Origin: Bolinopsis microptera
Lineage: Eukaryota > Ctenophora > Tentaculata > Lobata > Bolinopsidae
DNA length: 64,000 nt
Reading direction: 5' to 3'
Assembly (NCBI RefSeq): GCF_026151205.1
Contig: NC_087072.1
Span: 5,688,084 to 5,752,083, forward strand
Shown here: positions 1 through 15,945 of the stretch, in pieces
How the letters are laid out: the number at the start of each line of letters is the position of its first letter
How positions within the stretch are numbered: the first letter of the stretch is position 1
Notes under the pieces: generated by a model
Database searches by the model: none
What the model saw: only the letters and a program-made list of their open reading frames with translations
What the model was told of the DNA's origin: nothing
Program-made: the position numbers and the translations under genes

Positions 1-6019
<6,019 letters not shown>

Positions 6020-6647
6020 AGTGGGAGTTGGCTGTTGTCGCACACGACTCACTACCCGGCCCAGTGTCGACTCATGCAACTTACAAATAATACTGTCAAC
6101 GGGTACGAATATTTCTCACGAAATAAAAATCTTGTTTTTTATATAGGGGCTAGGGGCGGCACCCAAACGTTATTGAACAACGCCTATTCGAATATAAAAT
6201 TATATTTAAATGTGCAATAACTTTTATATATCATATGCAGACTCACCTAGCAATGCCACGTTTTAAATTATATCATCTTAATCGTACTTGACAAGAATAT
6301 GTTCGTAAGAAATACTATCGACTTATAATGGAGCAAGGTTATGTCATATAGTTGTTTATTCAGTAAAACACAACAGGTATGTGTTGACACAAATAAAGGT
6401 ATTTAAATTATTGTCAGATTGAAAAACTCAAAAACAAACATGTTTAATCTATAGAATTAAAAATAATAAATATATTTAAAAATTATGAACCGTTACTTGA
6501 TCCTTGGTTGTTATACAAAAGCTTACTAAAAAGCTAATTCAAATCATCTTTGTTTGATGCACTTCACAACTTATCAAAAGAAACTTGATAGAACGTGAGA
6601 GTTATTGAAATAGTCAAGGAAAATATTATGTGCAGCATAAGAATAAA
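6020..6647. other. NUP85-USP7 spacer
   Basis: AT-rich, no supported gene. It must hold the NUP85 3' end and the USP7 5' flank, both on the minus strand. No clear polyadenylation or promoter signal can be singled out. Confidence 0.6.
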
Positions 6648-8423
6648 CTACCACGGTTCATTCAAAAAGGAGGAGGCTAAATTAGTGACCAAGGCTAATC
6701 TTATGGTTTCAATTTTCTGCATATCAGATTCTTTTAACAACTTCTTGATCTGCATGTCTTCCAATGCTTTAAGTAAAACATGGGTCTGTCTTGAGTCCAT
6801 AACCACGCCACTGCTCTCAGAGGTTTCATCAACGTCATTAATGAGAGGAAGGGAATCAAGCAACAACGTTATCTGAAACCGGGGAGGTCCCAGGTTAGAC
6901 TCAACCAGAGATACCAACAAATCAGCTGCTTTCTTCTGCTGCTGAGTTTTAATCAAGCTGTGGAACTCTCTGTACTTGCCAAGGAACATGAGACGGTTAC
7001 TCAACAATTTGTTGTTCCCCAACTGGTCCAAAAAGTCTAGGTTTGAGAATCCTCCTGTTTCAATGTAGTTGTCTAGAATCGTCTCCGAAATTTTGGTAAC
7101 ACTCACCAGATCTTTGGCTTGGAGACTCCAAATCAAGGCCAATCCAAGTTGATCACTTTGATTTGCTGCTGACGACATAACTCTACACACATTTGATCCA
7201 ATCGAGACTAGGCCATGTTTTTCGCAGGCAGACCAAACTCTCAGAGCTTTGTTTTGGTTCTCCAAAGGAATTCTTGGAACAGCAATCTCTAAATATGATT
7301 TTCCTAACTTTTTGCATTCCATAAAGTAGTCCATACCTATGCTCCAAAAATCTTCATGGAAAATAAGCTCAGATGCGTAATGAAGGAGGGTATACTCACG
7401 AAGAGAACATCCATATTGGAGTTCTGTGTCATCAAGCTGTTTTGCATGGTATAGTATGTCTGCAAGATGGGCACTAAGCCACCAGTTATTTCTAAACTGG
7501 GTTATACATTGAGTAAGAACTGAATGAGCATCAAACTCCATCGCAGAGAAAAGAATCTCATCAAGAGGATTGAGATAATCTTTGTAGATACCCATCATGT
7601 CCTTAGCTTGATGATGCAAGGTGACCACTGTGACTGTTGGCATGGTGTAAAGTAAATAGGATGTCATGAGATGATACCAGGTTTGTGCTAGGTCTTTATA
7701 CTTGACAAACACATCAAGATTGCCACAAAGAATTTCCAGTATATCAGATGATTCATCAAGCACAAAATTAGCAGACTCAAGATTCTGTTTACAATTCTCT
7801 TGCCACATCGACCAAGATATCTTGAATTCGGATAGAGAATGGCCACTAAAATTGTTGAGTAATGGCATTTTTTCCAGAAATGAAGTAAGCTCACCACCAT
7901 CTGGAGTTATTTTCAGTAATGCAACTGCTTCATTAATTTGTCCTTGAAACAAAAGAGATACCACACAATCCCAAAATTTGGGGTGTTCCATTGGCTCCTC
8001 AAAAGTTAAAACATCATTGAGAGTTTCCACTGGTTGAGGGAAATGCCACTGCATCAGTTCCATTAGGTAAGGCAGCACACAACCCCCGGGAAGATGTTCT
8101 ATGAATAGAACTTCACAAAATGACCAAACAAGTTCATACAAAGCTACAAGTTTCTTGTCATCCTCATTTTCTGGTCCCAGCTCTTGTATAGCTGCACGCA
8201 AGAGGGATCGATAAGCATGACTGTGAGATTGAACATCATTGCCATTTGATAACTGAACTTCACTGAAAACACTATGACCCTCAAAAACAATGTACTTATT
8301 GATAAGACTGTCCAGATTAGCTTCCCAACTTTCCACTTTGAAGTCAATTTCATTCTCTAGAGAAGTATTGAACAGCATCAATTTGTTCTCATTAAGCCAA
8401 GAGGCTCCAACATGATCATCCAT
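6648..8423 (-). CDS. NUP85: NUP85 nucleoporin (Y-complex), single exon, 591 aa
   Basis: Structural component of the Nup107-160 (Y) complex of the nuclear pore scaffold; the family folds as an alpha-helical ACE1 solenoid. The 591-residue frame runs from ATG 8423 to TAG 6648. Recognisable NUP85 segments in order: YRSLLRAAIQEL (about 70), LVWSFCEVLFIEHLPGG (about 100), FWDCVVSLLFQGQINEA (about 155), TWYHLMTSYLLYTMPTV (about 245), FDAHSVLTQC and NNWWLSAHLADIL (about 300-320), WSIGMDYF (about 355), RIPLENQNKALRVWSACEK (about 385), GLALIWSLQAKDL (about 425) and LSNRLMFLGKYREFH (about 470). Human NUP85 is about 656 residues, so this is slightly shorter, mainly at the N-terminus. There are no introns and no internal stops. 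It is followed, 629 bp later on the same strand, by USP7. Confidence 0.92.
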   Translation of the reverse strand: MDDHVGASWLNENKLMLFNTSLENEIDFKVESWEANLDSLINKYIVFEGHSVFSEVQLSNGNDVQSHSHAYRSLLRAAIQELGPENEDDKKLVALYELVWSFCEVLFIEHLPGGCVLPYLMELMQWHFPQPVETLNDVLTFEEPMEHPKFWDCVVSLLFQGQINEAVALLKITPDGGELTSFLEKMPLLNNFSGHSLSEFKISWSMWQENCKQNLESANFVLDESSDILEILCGNLDVFVKYKDLAQTWYHLMTSYLLYTMPTVTVVTLHHQAKDMMGIYKDYLNPLDEILFSAMEFDAHSVLTQCITQFRNNWWLSAHLADILYHAKQLDDTELQYGCSLREYTLLHYASELIFHEDFWSIGMDYFMECKKLGKSYLEIAVPRIPLENQNKALRVWSACEKHGLVSIGSNVCRVMSSAANQSDQLGLALIWSLQAKDLVSVTKISETILDNYIETGGFSNLDFLDQLGNNKLLSNRLMFLGKYREFHSLIKTQQQKKAADLLVSLVESNLGPPRFQITLLLDSLPLINDVDETSESSGVVMDSRQTHVLLKALEDMQIKKLLKESDMQKIETIRLALVTNLASSFLNEPW

Positions 8424-9474
8424 GACTCAGACTGAGAGTTACTGATAAGTTATTTTGCAATTCAAATCGATAAAACAATATATATGAGCATTCCAAATAA
8501 AAAATATTTAAAATTATCTTATGTATGTATGTATGAGGAGTAGTACATGATGTCTTGCAGGAGTTTACATAGGTTCAAAATTTCCATTCACTATATTATA
8601 TGGACAGGTTCATTTGAGTTTGAGGATATTGGTAAATATAAGTGACCCTATTAAAAGGCACAGTGTAGTTGACTTTGTCACACTATGAAATTACACAAAC
8701 CCTTGATGGTTAGGATAATCGTCTCATCCTCTAGGCTAACTTTGTCACATAACGATATCTTAATCAGGTGATAAGATATCGCTTAAATACGGCCGGCACG
8801 GAAATGGTTACATTGTCACACTATAAACTTGTGACAGAGTAAATATGGACCACTTGCTGCCGTTTTTGACCATAATGTTGAGTGTCCAGTTGATTGGATG
8901 GGTACATATGACCATTACCTACATATTTGATGACCTTTTTCGTTAGATGGTGCACTCAGGTTTACTCTGTCACACATTTAAGAAAATATGTGAAAAATGT
9001 TTAGGGAACCCTGATAAGCAATGCTGAGTAGTGTAGGTTTATTTAATGGCCTGGAAGTGCTAGGAATTGTTATTATATCATATAGTCGCAAGGAATTAAA
9101 ACACAGAAGGCACAGACAAGTTTACTTTGTCACATAATCTTGATGATATCTGAACATGTGTGAAATTAAACAAATAATGATATACCAGCTTAAACCCTTT
9201 GTATTACGTACTATGGATCAAACAACACTGCTAGTACCATGCACCAGTCACATAAATCATTATCGGGTGGTAATATGTTAACAGTGTCACAATTAAACTA
9301 CCGCAAAATGGTCAAAAATAGGGTCATTTCGTCACAAAAAAAATTATTATAACTCTGTCAGTTCCTTGCAGGCAAAATAATTAGTTTATCGAAATTTTTT
9401 TGATGATAAAGTTACATAGTATTCTAATTGAGGTATAGTTCTTCAAAATAGGGGCAAGACATGTTTACTTTGTC

Positions 9475-10284
9475 GGGGGGAATGCAACGTCAATTAATGT
9501 CAATTAATGTCAATTAATGTCAATTAATGTCAATTAATGTCAATTAATGTCAATTAATGTCAATGTCAGTTTTGCAAAATTTTGGAATACTGACATTAAT
9601 TGACACGATATTTTTCGACCAGAGATTATGTAGTTCTACCATATTTTTAGCACTTAAGAACGTTTATATCATCAATTTATTCACTACTATCACATATGGA
9701 AATGTGAAATGTGAAAAAATTCAGATCATTAAACAATTAAACTAAAATGATACGGTTTTCCGAAATTTAATTTTCTTAAATAGGCGTGGCCATCCAAGGG
9801 CGTGGTTCTCAACATCATCAGAACTTAAAACCCACATTAAACGAAATGCCTTCATGACATTTATATTTGAATAACGAATCTTAAACAGCTAACATTGCTC
9901 CTTCATACTAAAAAAGCCGATTCTAGATATTTTACCTGTATAAGAAACCAATAAAATATGGGCGTGGCCGGTGGGGACCGAAGATTGAAGAGTTGGAAGC
10001 TGAAATTTTTTTTGTGGTCTATAAACCTAAGGATCAACAGATAAGAACATACTCATAATTATTCAAGGACATTTTGTTTTTTTGAACCGGTCTAACTTAC
10101 ATAGACGTGAATACCTGGAATATTTATCGAATAATGATAATCTCAAATTTCAAGACAAATTAATGTCAATTAATGTCAATTAATGTCAATTAATGTCAAT
10201 TAATGTCAATTAATGTCAATTAATGTCAATGTCAGTTTGGGGTTTTTATGGAATACTGACATTAATTGACGTTGCATTCCCCCC
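9475..10284. mobile_element. Foldback/MITE-type DNA transposon, 810 bp, 8 bp TSD (family copy 1)
   Basis: Flanked by ACTTTGTC direct repeats at 9467-9474 and 10285-10292. The ends are inverted repeats beginning GGGGGGAATGCAACGTC. Each carries a subterminal array of the decamer TCAATTAATG (seven or so copies) and then a short ...GGAATACTGACATTAATTGAC return arm. The interior (about 9610-10150) has no coding potential. A related copy in opposite orientation is at 20318. An 8 bp duplication fits hAT or MULE relatives; no transposase is present to decide. Confidence 0.85.
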
Positions 10285-10292
10285 ACTTTGTC

Positions 10293-10918
10293 ACATCAGT
10301 TATTATAAGATTTAGGTCATCTTCATCAGATTAACCGATCTTTTTCGTAGTATGGATCGATTAATATAGGCAATAAAGCATCCTAATTCCTATGCCAATT
10401 TCAACAGACTATCTTGATATTTTTGGGGCAGTAAAAGTTAATTTTGTCACATTTTTAGTGACTTTGACAAATTTAACCTAAAATTGCTAAACTTGAGCTC
10501 TGATGTTCTGGACAATATTCTACCAATCGTTTCTGAAAGAATGTTGAATTCTAATACAATTATAGATCTTCAAAATAGGGGCAAGACATGTTTACTTTGT
10601 CACATCAGTTATTATTACAGTTAGGTAATCGTCATCACATTAACATATATTTTTTGTAGTTTGGATTGATTTATTTAGGTAATAAGGCATCCTATGCTAA
10701 TTTTTACACACTATCTTGAAATTGTTAGGGCAGGAAAAGTTAATTTTGTCACATTTTTAGTGACTTTGACAAATTTAACCTAAAATTGTTAAACTTGAGC
10801 TCTGATGTTCTGGACAATATTCTACCAATTTTTTCTGAAAGAATGTTGAATTCTAATAAAGTTATAGACTATATAGATCTTCAAAATAGGGGCAAGACAT
10901 GTTTACTTTGTCACATCA
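10293..10918. repeat. Two tandem units of about 315 bp
   Basis: The block ending CAAAATAGGGGCAAGACATG followed by TTTACTTTGTCACATCAG occurs at about 10285-10604 and again at about 10605-10918, with further partial copies before the MITE (to 9466) and after it. Shared internal phrases include AAATTTAACCTAAAATTG, TTGAGCTCTGATGTTCTGGA and GAAAGAATGTTGAATTCTAA. Divergence between the units is roughly 10-15 percent by eye. Confidence 0.8.
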
Positions 10919-11340
10919 GTTATTATAAGAGTTATTTTAAGAGACTATTTCATTATATAATCATTGTTTTTAACCTATTTACGATTTCGTATAATTTTTT
11001 GTGACAAAGTAAACATCAACTGATCTTAACTTGCATCAACTACATTGTCATCATGTAAAGTTTTCCCGCCCTTCCAAACCAAAATCAGATATAAATAATT
11101 CGCCCAAAATTTTAAATTCCATTATATATTATGACAGAATTAACCTCATTTCCCAATAATCAAGTGCCTGTATTAGCTAACTATTCAATGCAACATATTT
11201 TAGGGCTATGATTGGTACTCCGTACTTGGTAGATCAACCATCAAATAATGTGTAAAAAAGGGTTTTGAGGACACCTCACAGTAGAATAGAGGTATGGTAT
11301 TCTGAGTGTGACAAAGTTACCTAAATATTGCCTTGTAACC

Positions 11341-12111
11341 GTTTGATCCGTGCCCTTTAACCAATTTTGTATCATAATTGTTAGATTGACCTAATCTACT
11401 ATGTTTCAGACCAAGGAATGATAATTAGACAACTGCAGTTAACTAAGTCACACAAAATGTGACATTTGTAACATTATAGTGCCTAACAACAATAGATTTT
11501 CTTTCTGAGCAGTGCATATGGGAGTATGGGTTACGTGGCTAATGTTCAGAACTTCTGAACGTGCTAGGTTAATAGATGTCAAAATTAAGCCACTATCGTC
11601 AAAAACGCTATTATTTTTGTTTACCAATATCCTCAAACTCAAATGAACGTGTCCATATATATTCTAAGTTTAAGTAACTAAATTACATCTTTAACAGATC
11701 AGCTTCATAATATATGAATTATAGTGTATTTAACGACAATCATGTAACAAAAACATTTTGGTTTGAATCAAAAACTGAACTTCAATTCTCAGCAGACATA
11801 CTCAGATACCATCGTACCGGCCACCTCCCCCTTTTTATCAATAGATTAGTGTTTTCCCACATTTGGCTACGATTCCACTAACGTAATAAAAACGGTGCAT
11901 AAGTAGGAGGCAAGGATACAAGGATTCAAAATTATGAAACATTACCAGCGAAGGCAAAGAGAATACACTTAAACTTAATTGACATATCAAACAGAATGGT
12001 AAGGATATATCAAAGTACAGCAATTGAACTTGATTGGAACTGAGATAGGAGCAGAGATGCTGAGTGGGAAAGTGGTTAACAGTAAGTACGGGGATGCATA
12101 TACCAGTGTCA
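11341..12111. other. Non-coding spacer
   Basis: AT-rich sequence with no supported gene. Short open frames on both strands show no recognisable domain. Confidence 0.5.
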
Positions 12112-12424
12112 CTTAGTCTAGAGAGTGACCAAATGATTCTGATGGAGCTATGTAGCATTACACATCTGTGTAAAATTAGCTTGACTCAGCCGAATTATCA
12201 GAATATCTGTGGTAAAGGGTAAATTTTGGGGACTCTGCCAAAAGATCAAGAATCTTGTCGGGCCAGAGTATTCTGCATGAGCATGCATGGTAGTCTTCTG
12301 TGAACTGTTGTACAATACAATACGAATTTACAGTCCAAGAGTAAACAGGCATGATATCTTAGGTGAAATGATAGTGAAATAAAATGTTTATGTCATTATT
12401 CTTAATCTAATCTAATCTAATCTA
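12112..12424 (+). repeat. SINE-like copy whose 3' tail matches the CR1-type LINE
   Basis: Contains GACTCAGCCGAAT near 12184 and CCAAAAGATCAAGAATCTT near 12240, both shared with the body of the tRNA-derived SINE at 23820-24063. It ends at 12384-12424 with ATGTTTATGTCATTATTCTT followed by (TAATC)n, the same end as the LINE at 25877-28991. The tRNA-like head is not recognisable in this copy. Confidence 0.6.
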
Positions 12425-12597
12425 TGTAGATCCTCAGTAACACTTTTACTGTCAGCAGCACTGCCAATTAATTTAAGGTCATGATCCACAAATAATTTAA
12501 CTTTATTTTGAACAGAGTCAGGAAGATACATTTAAGGTTGATACTCTTACAAAATATCAAAGGTCCAACAGAATGATTTAGAGGCACATTATTGATA

Positions 12598-13010
12598 ATA
12601 CTAGTGTAACCCGTGCCTTCGGCCGGGAATTTACTGTCACAGTTGCAATGTAAAAGTATACAACCGCATTATATATTTGATATCACGCATAATGCTGTCT
12701 TATGAAAGTATGAAATCTCCCTACAGTTAAAACAAAGCGGCCGCAAGAGTGAGCTCTGATATTACGTGGGGCTAAACTAATTACGGTACATGTTATCCTC
12801 CTCGTTCTCTCTCCCATCCATTTATGTCACATTTCTGGAACAAAATCATCAATTAAACCACTTACCACCGGCCGATTTTTATAAAATTTTCTTATGGGCT
12901 TCATCAGAGTTTTGTCGGCACTATACCGAAAAAACCAGTCCCGTAACTATTACCGTTTTTTTTGTATAACTGTTCGGAAATTACACACAGACACACAGAC
13001 ACACAGACAC
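12598..13010 (+). repeat. Dispersed repeat, copy 1 (CTAGTGTAACCCGTGCC family)
   Basis: Matches 57458-57935 along its length: CTAGTGTAAC at the start, CTTATGAAAGTATGAA, TTTATGTCACATTT, ACTTACCACC, AGTTTTGTCG, ACTATACCGAAAAAA and a final TTCGGAAATTACAC followed by a CACAGA-type simple repeat. No coding capacity. Probably a retroposon-type repeat, as both copies end in a microsatellite; class unknown. Confidence 0.75.
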
Positions 13011-13534
13011 ACACACATTCTGGTGTTATTAAGTTGATTTCAAGACGGCGATATCCTGTCACTCCAAACAATCCTGTAACTGTTTTATACATTCAGTTTT
13101 ATACATATAATACTTAGCTGCGCTTGTTCGTTTATTATATGGCTTGGAAGACGTCGCATGCAGCTACGACGCGTCGCGCGCATTTGGCATTGTCATGCTT
13201 GCTTCCCCCTAGAGGTGATAATTTTTAAATAGCATGTTTGTCGTCGCGCATGATGTAAACTCGCCGCTCACACACGTGTTATAATCTGACTTCAACCATG
13301 GAGTTATTACAACCACATTAATTTGCAAAGTTCTAAAGCAGCGACCTTTTATTCGGCCCAAAATCATTATTTTCAGGATATAACTCAAAATCTACAATGT
13401 CCCTAATTTTCCTTCTGAGGAGGGAACGTTATTTTTACAAAGTGATCATTTTGCAAAAAACCGGAAGTCTTTAACTCTTTTACTTTCGAAGTTAGGCCCC
13501 AGCTCAGCTAGTAAGGTATCTAATGATGTTATAA

Positions 13535-13822
13535 TAAGAATTGAGGGGGCCAATTATGTCAGTAATAGAGAAACATAGTTACGATTATTTTTGGTTTCAT
13601 CCTTATGTGGCAAAGAAGAGATTTATAAATCTTTATTCCACTGGGAATTTTTTTAAATAGGATAATGTTTTTGATAAATTTTTAAAAAAATATTGTATTT
13701 AAAAAAGGTGGGACCCCCAACCCATGTAGCTGAGACACCTCACAGCAAGTAGACCAAAGAGGCTCTTGCTTGTGAACGGTGCATCAGCAACCCGCCGAAG
13801 CGGTGGGTTGGGAGTCCCCCCT
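13535..13822 (+). pseudogene. 5'-truncated LINE 3' end with structured 3' UTR
   Basis: Translation fragments RIEGANYVSN and HPYVAKKRFINLYSTGNFF match the C-terminal tail seen at 28992-29182 and, more distantly, the end of the intact ORF2 at 28840. It is followed at 13706-13822 by a sequence able to form a long stem (GGGACCCCCAACCCA ... TGGGTTGGGAGTCCC) with an inner ACCCGCC/GGTGGGT alternative. This is a dead-on-arrival copy. Confidence 0.6.
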
Positions 13823-13915
13823 GGGATCATTTCGTCCGTATACAATATAAACATTTCGTCTGTATACAATATAAACTAGTACAGTAAAATATCTACAAAA
13901 TTTACATTAACAAAT

Positions 13916-14178
13916 CTAGGAGACCTCAAAGCTTGTCTTCTGGGGGATGAGGTTGAAGGAAACGTCTTGCAGTTCAAGATGCTGGGCTCTTGATCTTCCT
14001 CTGATTCTCCTCAGTGCAATGAGCGTATTTCTTAACAGATCAAATCTGAATCGTGTTCTGATATGATTTTTGACTTGGCTCTTGGCTTCTTTTTTGTGGT
14101 CAACTATCATCTCAGAGACACGATCTACAAATACAGTGCAGAGCGGTCCCATACCTCTGGAGGTTGTGAAGACTAGAG
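13916..14178 (-). pseudogene. C-terminal fragment of the RLE-like protein family
   Basis: Reads VPLVFTTSRGMGPLCTVFVD, then HIRTRFRFDLLRNTLIALR and RIRG. From memory of the family, this is the segment that normally follows the PD-(D/E)XK-like core found in the fragment at 29444-30019. It stops at TGA near 13916. Upstream sequence is replaced by a LINE end, so only the tail survives. Assignment is by motif recall, without a database search. Confidence 0.5.
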
Positions 14179-14184
14179 GGACAA

Positions 14185-14613
14185 ATGATCCTCTCTCTTA
14201 TCGAAGCTTTTAAGGTTATTAATGGTTTGACCGAGTACGGCTCAGATTTGTTCAAAGTGTGCAGATCAGGTCTTAATCTTGTATCATCCAACAGATGTTG
14301 TAAGAGTATGGCAAAGATTAGGAATCTCCAAAGTTCATTTCTTCCAGAGCGAGTTATTCCTTACTGGAACAAACTCCCTTCAGATGTGAATAACTCGGTG
14401 ACTGTTTTAAGTTTTAAGATTAAATTAGAAGGGTTTAAGAAAGGGTTTAAAAAGACTAATAATTTAGTAGACACAGGCAACTTTTGGGAAGTGTCAAATA
14501 TAGTTTTAGCAAAAATAGAGGGTGTAAATTATATCGAAAAGAAGAAGCAACAAGTTCAATATTTATATAAAAACCCGTGTGTTGCCAAGAGAAAGGGAAT
14601 AAATATCTCATGA
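14185..14613 (+). pseudogene. LINE ORF2 C-terminus, 5'-truncated
   Basis: 142-residue frame that aligns with the end of the intact LINE ORF2 at 25877-28840: FKVINGLTEYGSDLFKV against FKIQEGFVGYGSDLFGR, RVIPYWNKLPSDVNNSVTV against RVLRYWNSLPPLVKASESV, and VAKRKGINIS at the end against VAKRKKVNIKGI. All EN and RT domains are absent. The following 200 bp are its 3' UTR, including a CTGTGAA-ATG-TTCACAG hairpin at about 14767-14783. Confidence 0.75.
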
Positions 14614-14817
14614 ATTTGTTTTTATCTACTTTTTTATTAACGGTTTTTTAACATTTTAAACTTTTTAAAAAAACTTATTAATTTAATTTCTACTATAATA
14701 TGTAAATAAATTATGACAATTATGTTAGTTATAGAATTTGTTTGTTTTTTAATGACGAAGGCTGTGAAATGTTCACAGTTCTGATAATGAGGAAATCAGA
14801 AAGAATGTTTAAAACTA

Positions 14818-15693
14818 GTGATGATGTTTCAATACTTTCAACACTACTATATAACAAATAATTTGAGTTCAGGGATGGCTAACAATGGCGGGCAAACGGG
14901 GCACATCGATAGTGACCCAGCCAGTACAGAAACTAACGAGAGAAAGGAGATATGCTTCTATTGTCAGAAGTATGATGAACCACTTGCGAGAAAGAAGATT
15001 GTTTGGCTAGGTTGTTCAACATGTGAGAATTGGTGGCATAGTAGTTGTGCCGGTTTGGCTGGTCTAACCGTTACAGATGTCAAGAAGCTGACAGTGTGGA
15101 ACTGCCACTTTTGTTTCGTTTTGCCTGAGAAACTCAAATTTGAAAAACTTACTGATGACGTTGCTAAAGAACTGACAAGTGTTATACAGACTGCTGTCAG
15201 CGCCAGTGTGGAACAATCTATCCAGAAGGTTCTTGTAAATGATGTTGTTTCAGAAGCCAATAAGAAGATACACAAGAGTTGGGCTGAGATAGCCAGTGGG
15301 CAGCAGAAGAAATTGATAGCTGAAGTGTGTCAGCACGCAGCAGGCCCTGCAATAACCACCATCTCACAACAGATTGATGCTAACATGCAGGAAAGGAAAA
15401 AGCGGGAGAATAACATTGTTCTGTCAAACTTACCTGATGAAGATAAGGAAAATGAGAGTCAGGAACAACTAAAGGCTATCATCTGTCGACATGCAACAGA
15501 TCTTAACCAGAGTGACATTGTATCAGCAAAGAGAATAGGTGTATTTGGCAACGTCAACCGTACAAAGTACAGGGGAAGAATGGTCATTGCGAAGCTAAAG
15601 AGTGAACCCACTGCGAGCTCTTCAGTCGTTACGTCACATGCGCGTCTACAAAAACATTCTCGCGCGATACAATTACGTCAAGCTACTTCCTAG
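14818..15693 (+). CDS. LINE ORF1 with PHD-like finger, 3'-truncated element
   Basis: Open frame of 291 codons; the natural start may be the later ATG at 14875 (MANNGG). Residues 45-100 form a PHD-type zinc finger (CFYCQK, GCSTCENWWHSSC, WNCHFC), known from ORF1 proteins of CR1/L2-type LINEs. Residues 195-265 (ENNIVLSNLPD ... VSAKRIG ... RGRMVIAKLKS) resemble the RNA-binding RRM-like region of LINE ORF1. The similarity stops near 15610 and no ORF2 follows, so the element is broken. It begins directly after the 3' UTR of the preceding LINE remnant. Confidence 0.65.
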   Translation: MMMFQYFQHYYITNNLSSGMANNGGQTGHIDSDPASTETNERKEICFYCQKYDEPLARKKIVWLGCSTCENWWHSSCAGLAGLTVTDVKKLTVWNCHFCFVLPEKLKFEKLTDDVAKELTSVIQTAVSASVEQSIQKVLVNDVVSEANKKIHKSWAEIASGQQKKLIAEVCQHAAGPAITTISQQIDANMQERKKRENNIVLSNLPDEDKENESQEQLKAIICRHATDLNQSDIVSAKRIGVFGNVNRTKYRGRMVIAKLKSEPTASSSVVTSHARLQKHSRAIQLRQATS

Positions 15694-15836
15694 GTAGGTT
15701 TGTCACAATTTCGGCCGCGCTATATACAGTTACACGTACAAACACGTACAAACTGCGCGTCGAATTCAGAATTATCATAATATAATATTATTTTTTGTAT
15801 TACAAATTAATTATTAAGTATTATACATGACATTAG

Positions 15837-15945
15837 TCCTGGGGAGCCCTGGCAAATACATATATGTTCATGTGCATGATCAAGTTAATAGAGATTAGGC
15901 GGAATGACAGGCTGCAGGCTGAGCACCGCCCAGTAAATACATGAA
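15837..15945 (+). repeat. Dispersed repeat, copy 1 (GGCGGAATGACAGGCTG)
   Basis: Contains GAGATTAGGCGGAATGACAG, GCTGAGC and GCCCAGTAA, shared with 45666-45750 (same strand) and 30863-30950 (opposite strand). No coding capacity. Confidence 0.75.

Larger units (their letters stand above)
8640..11340. repeat. Repeat field with recurrent TTTACTTTGTCACA motif
   Basis: Variants of (G)TTTACTTTGTCACA recur at about 8660, 8735, 8810, 8960, 9120, 9460, 10590 and 10905, and in inverted form (TGTGACAAAGT) at about 10998 and 11308. Shorter TTTTGTCACATTTTTAGTGACTTTGAC blocks lie near 10445 and 10745. No coding frame is conserved between copies. Part of the field is a tandem repeat of about 315 bp. It is interrupted by a foldback transposon at 9475-10284. 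Function unknown. Confidence 0.7.

Noticed and set aside
9557-9745. Open frame inside the foldback element as a gene
   Set aside because: Low-complexity, partly from the decamer array, and not preserved in the second copy.
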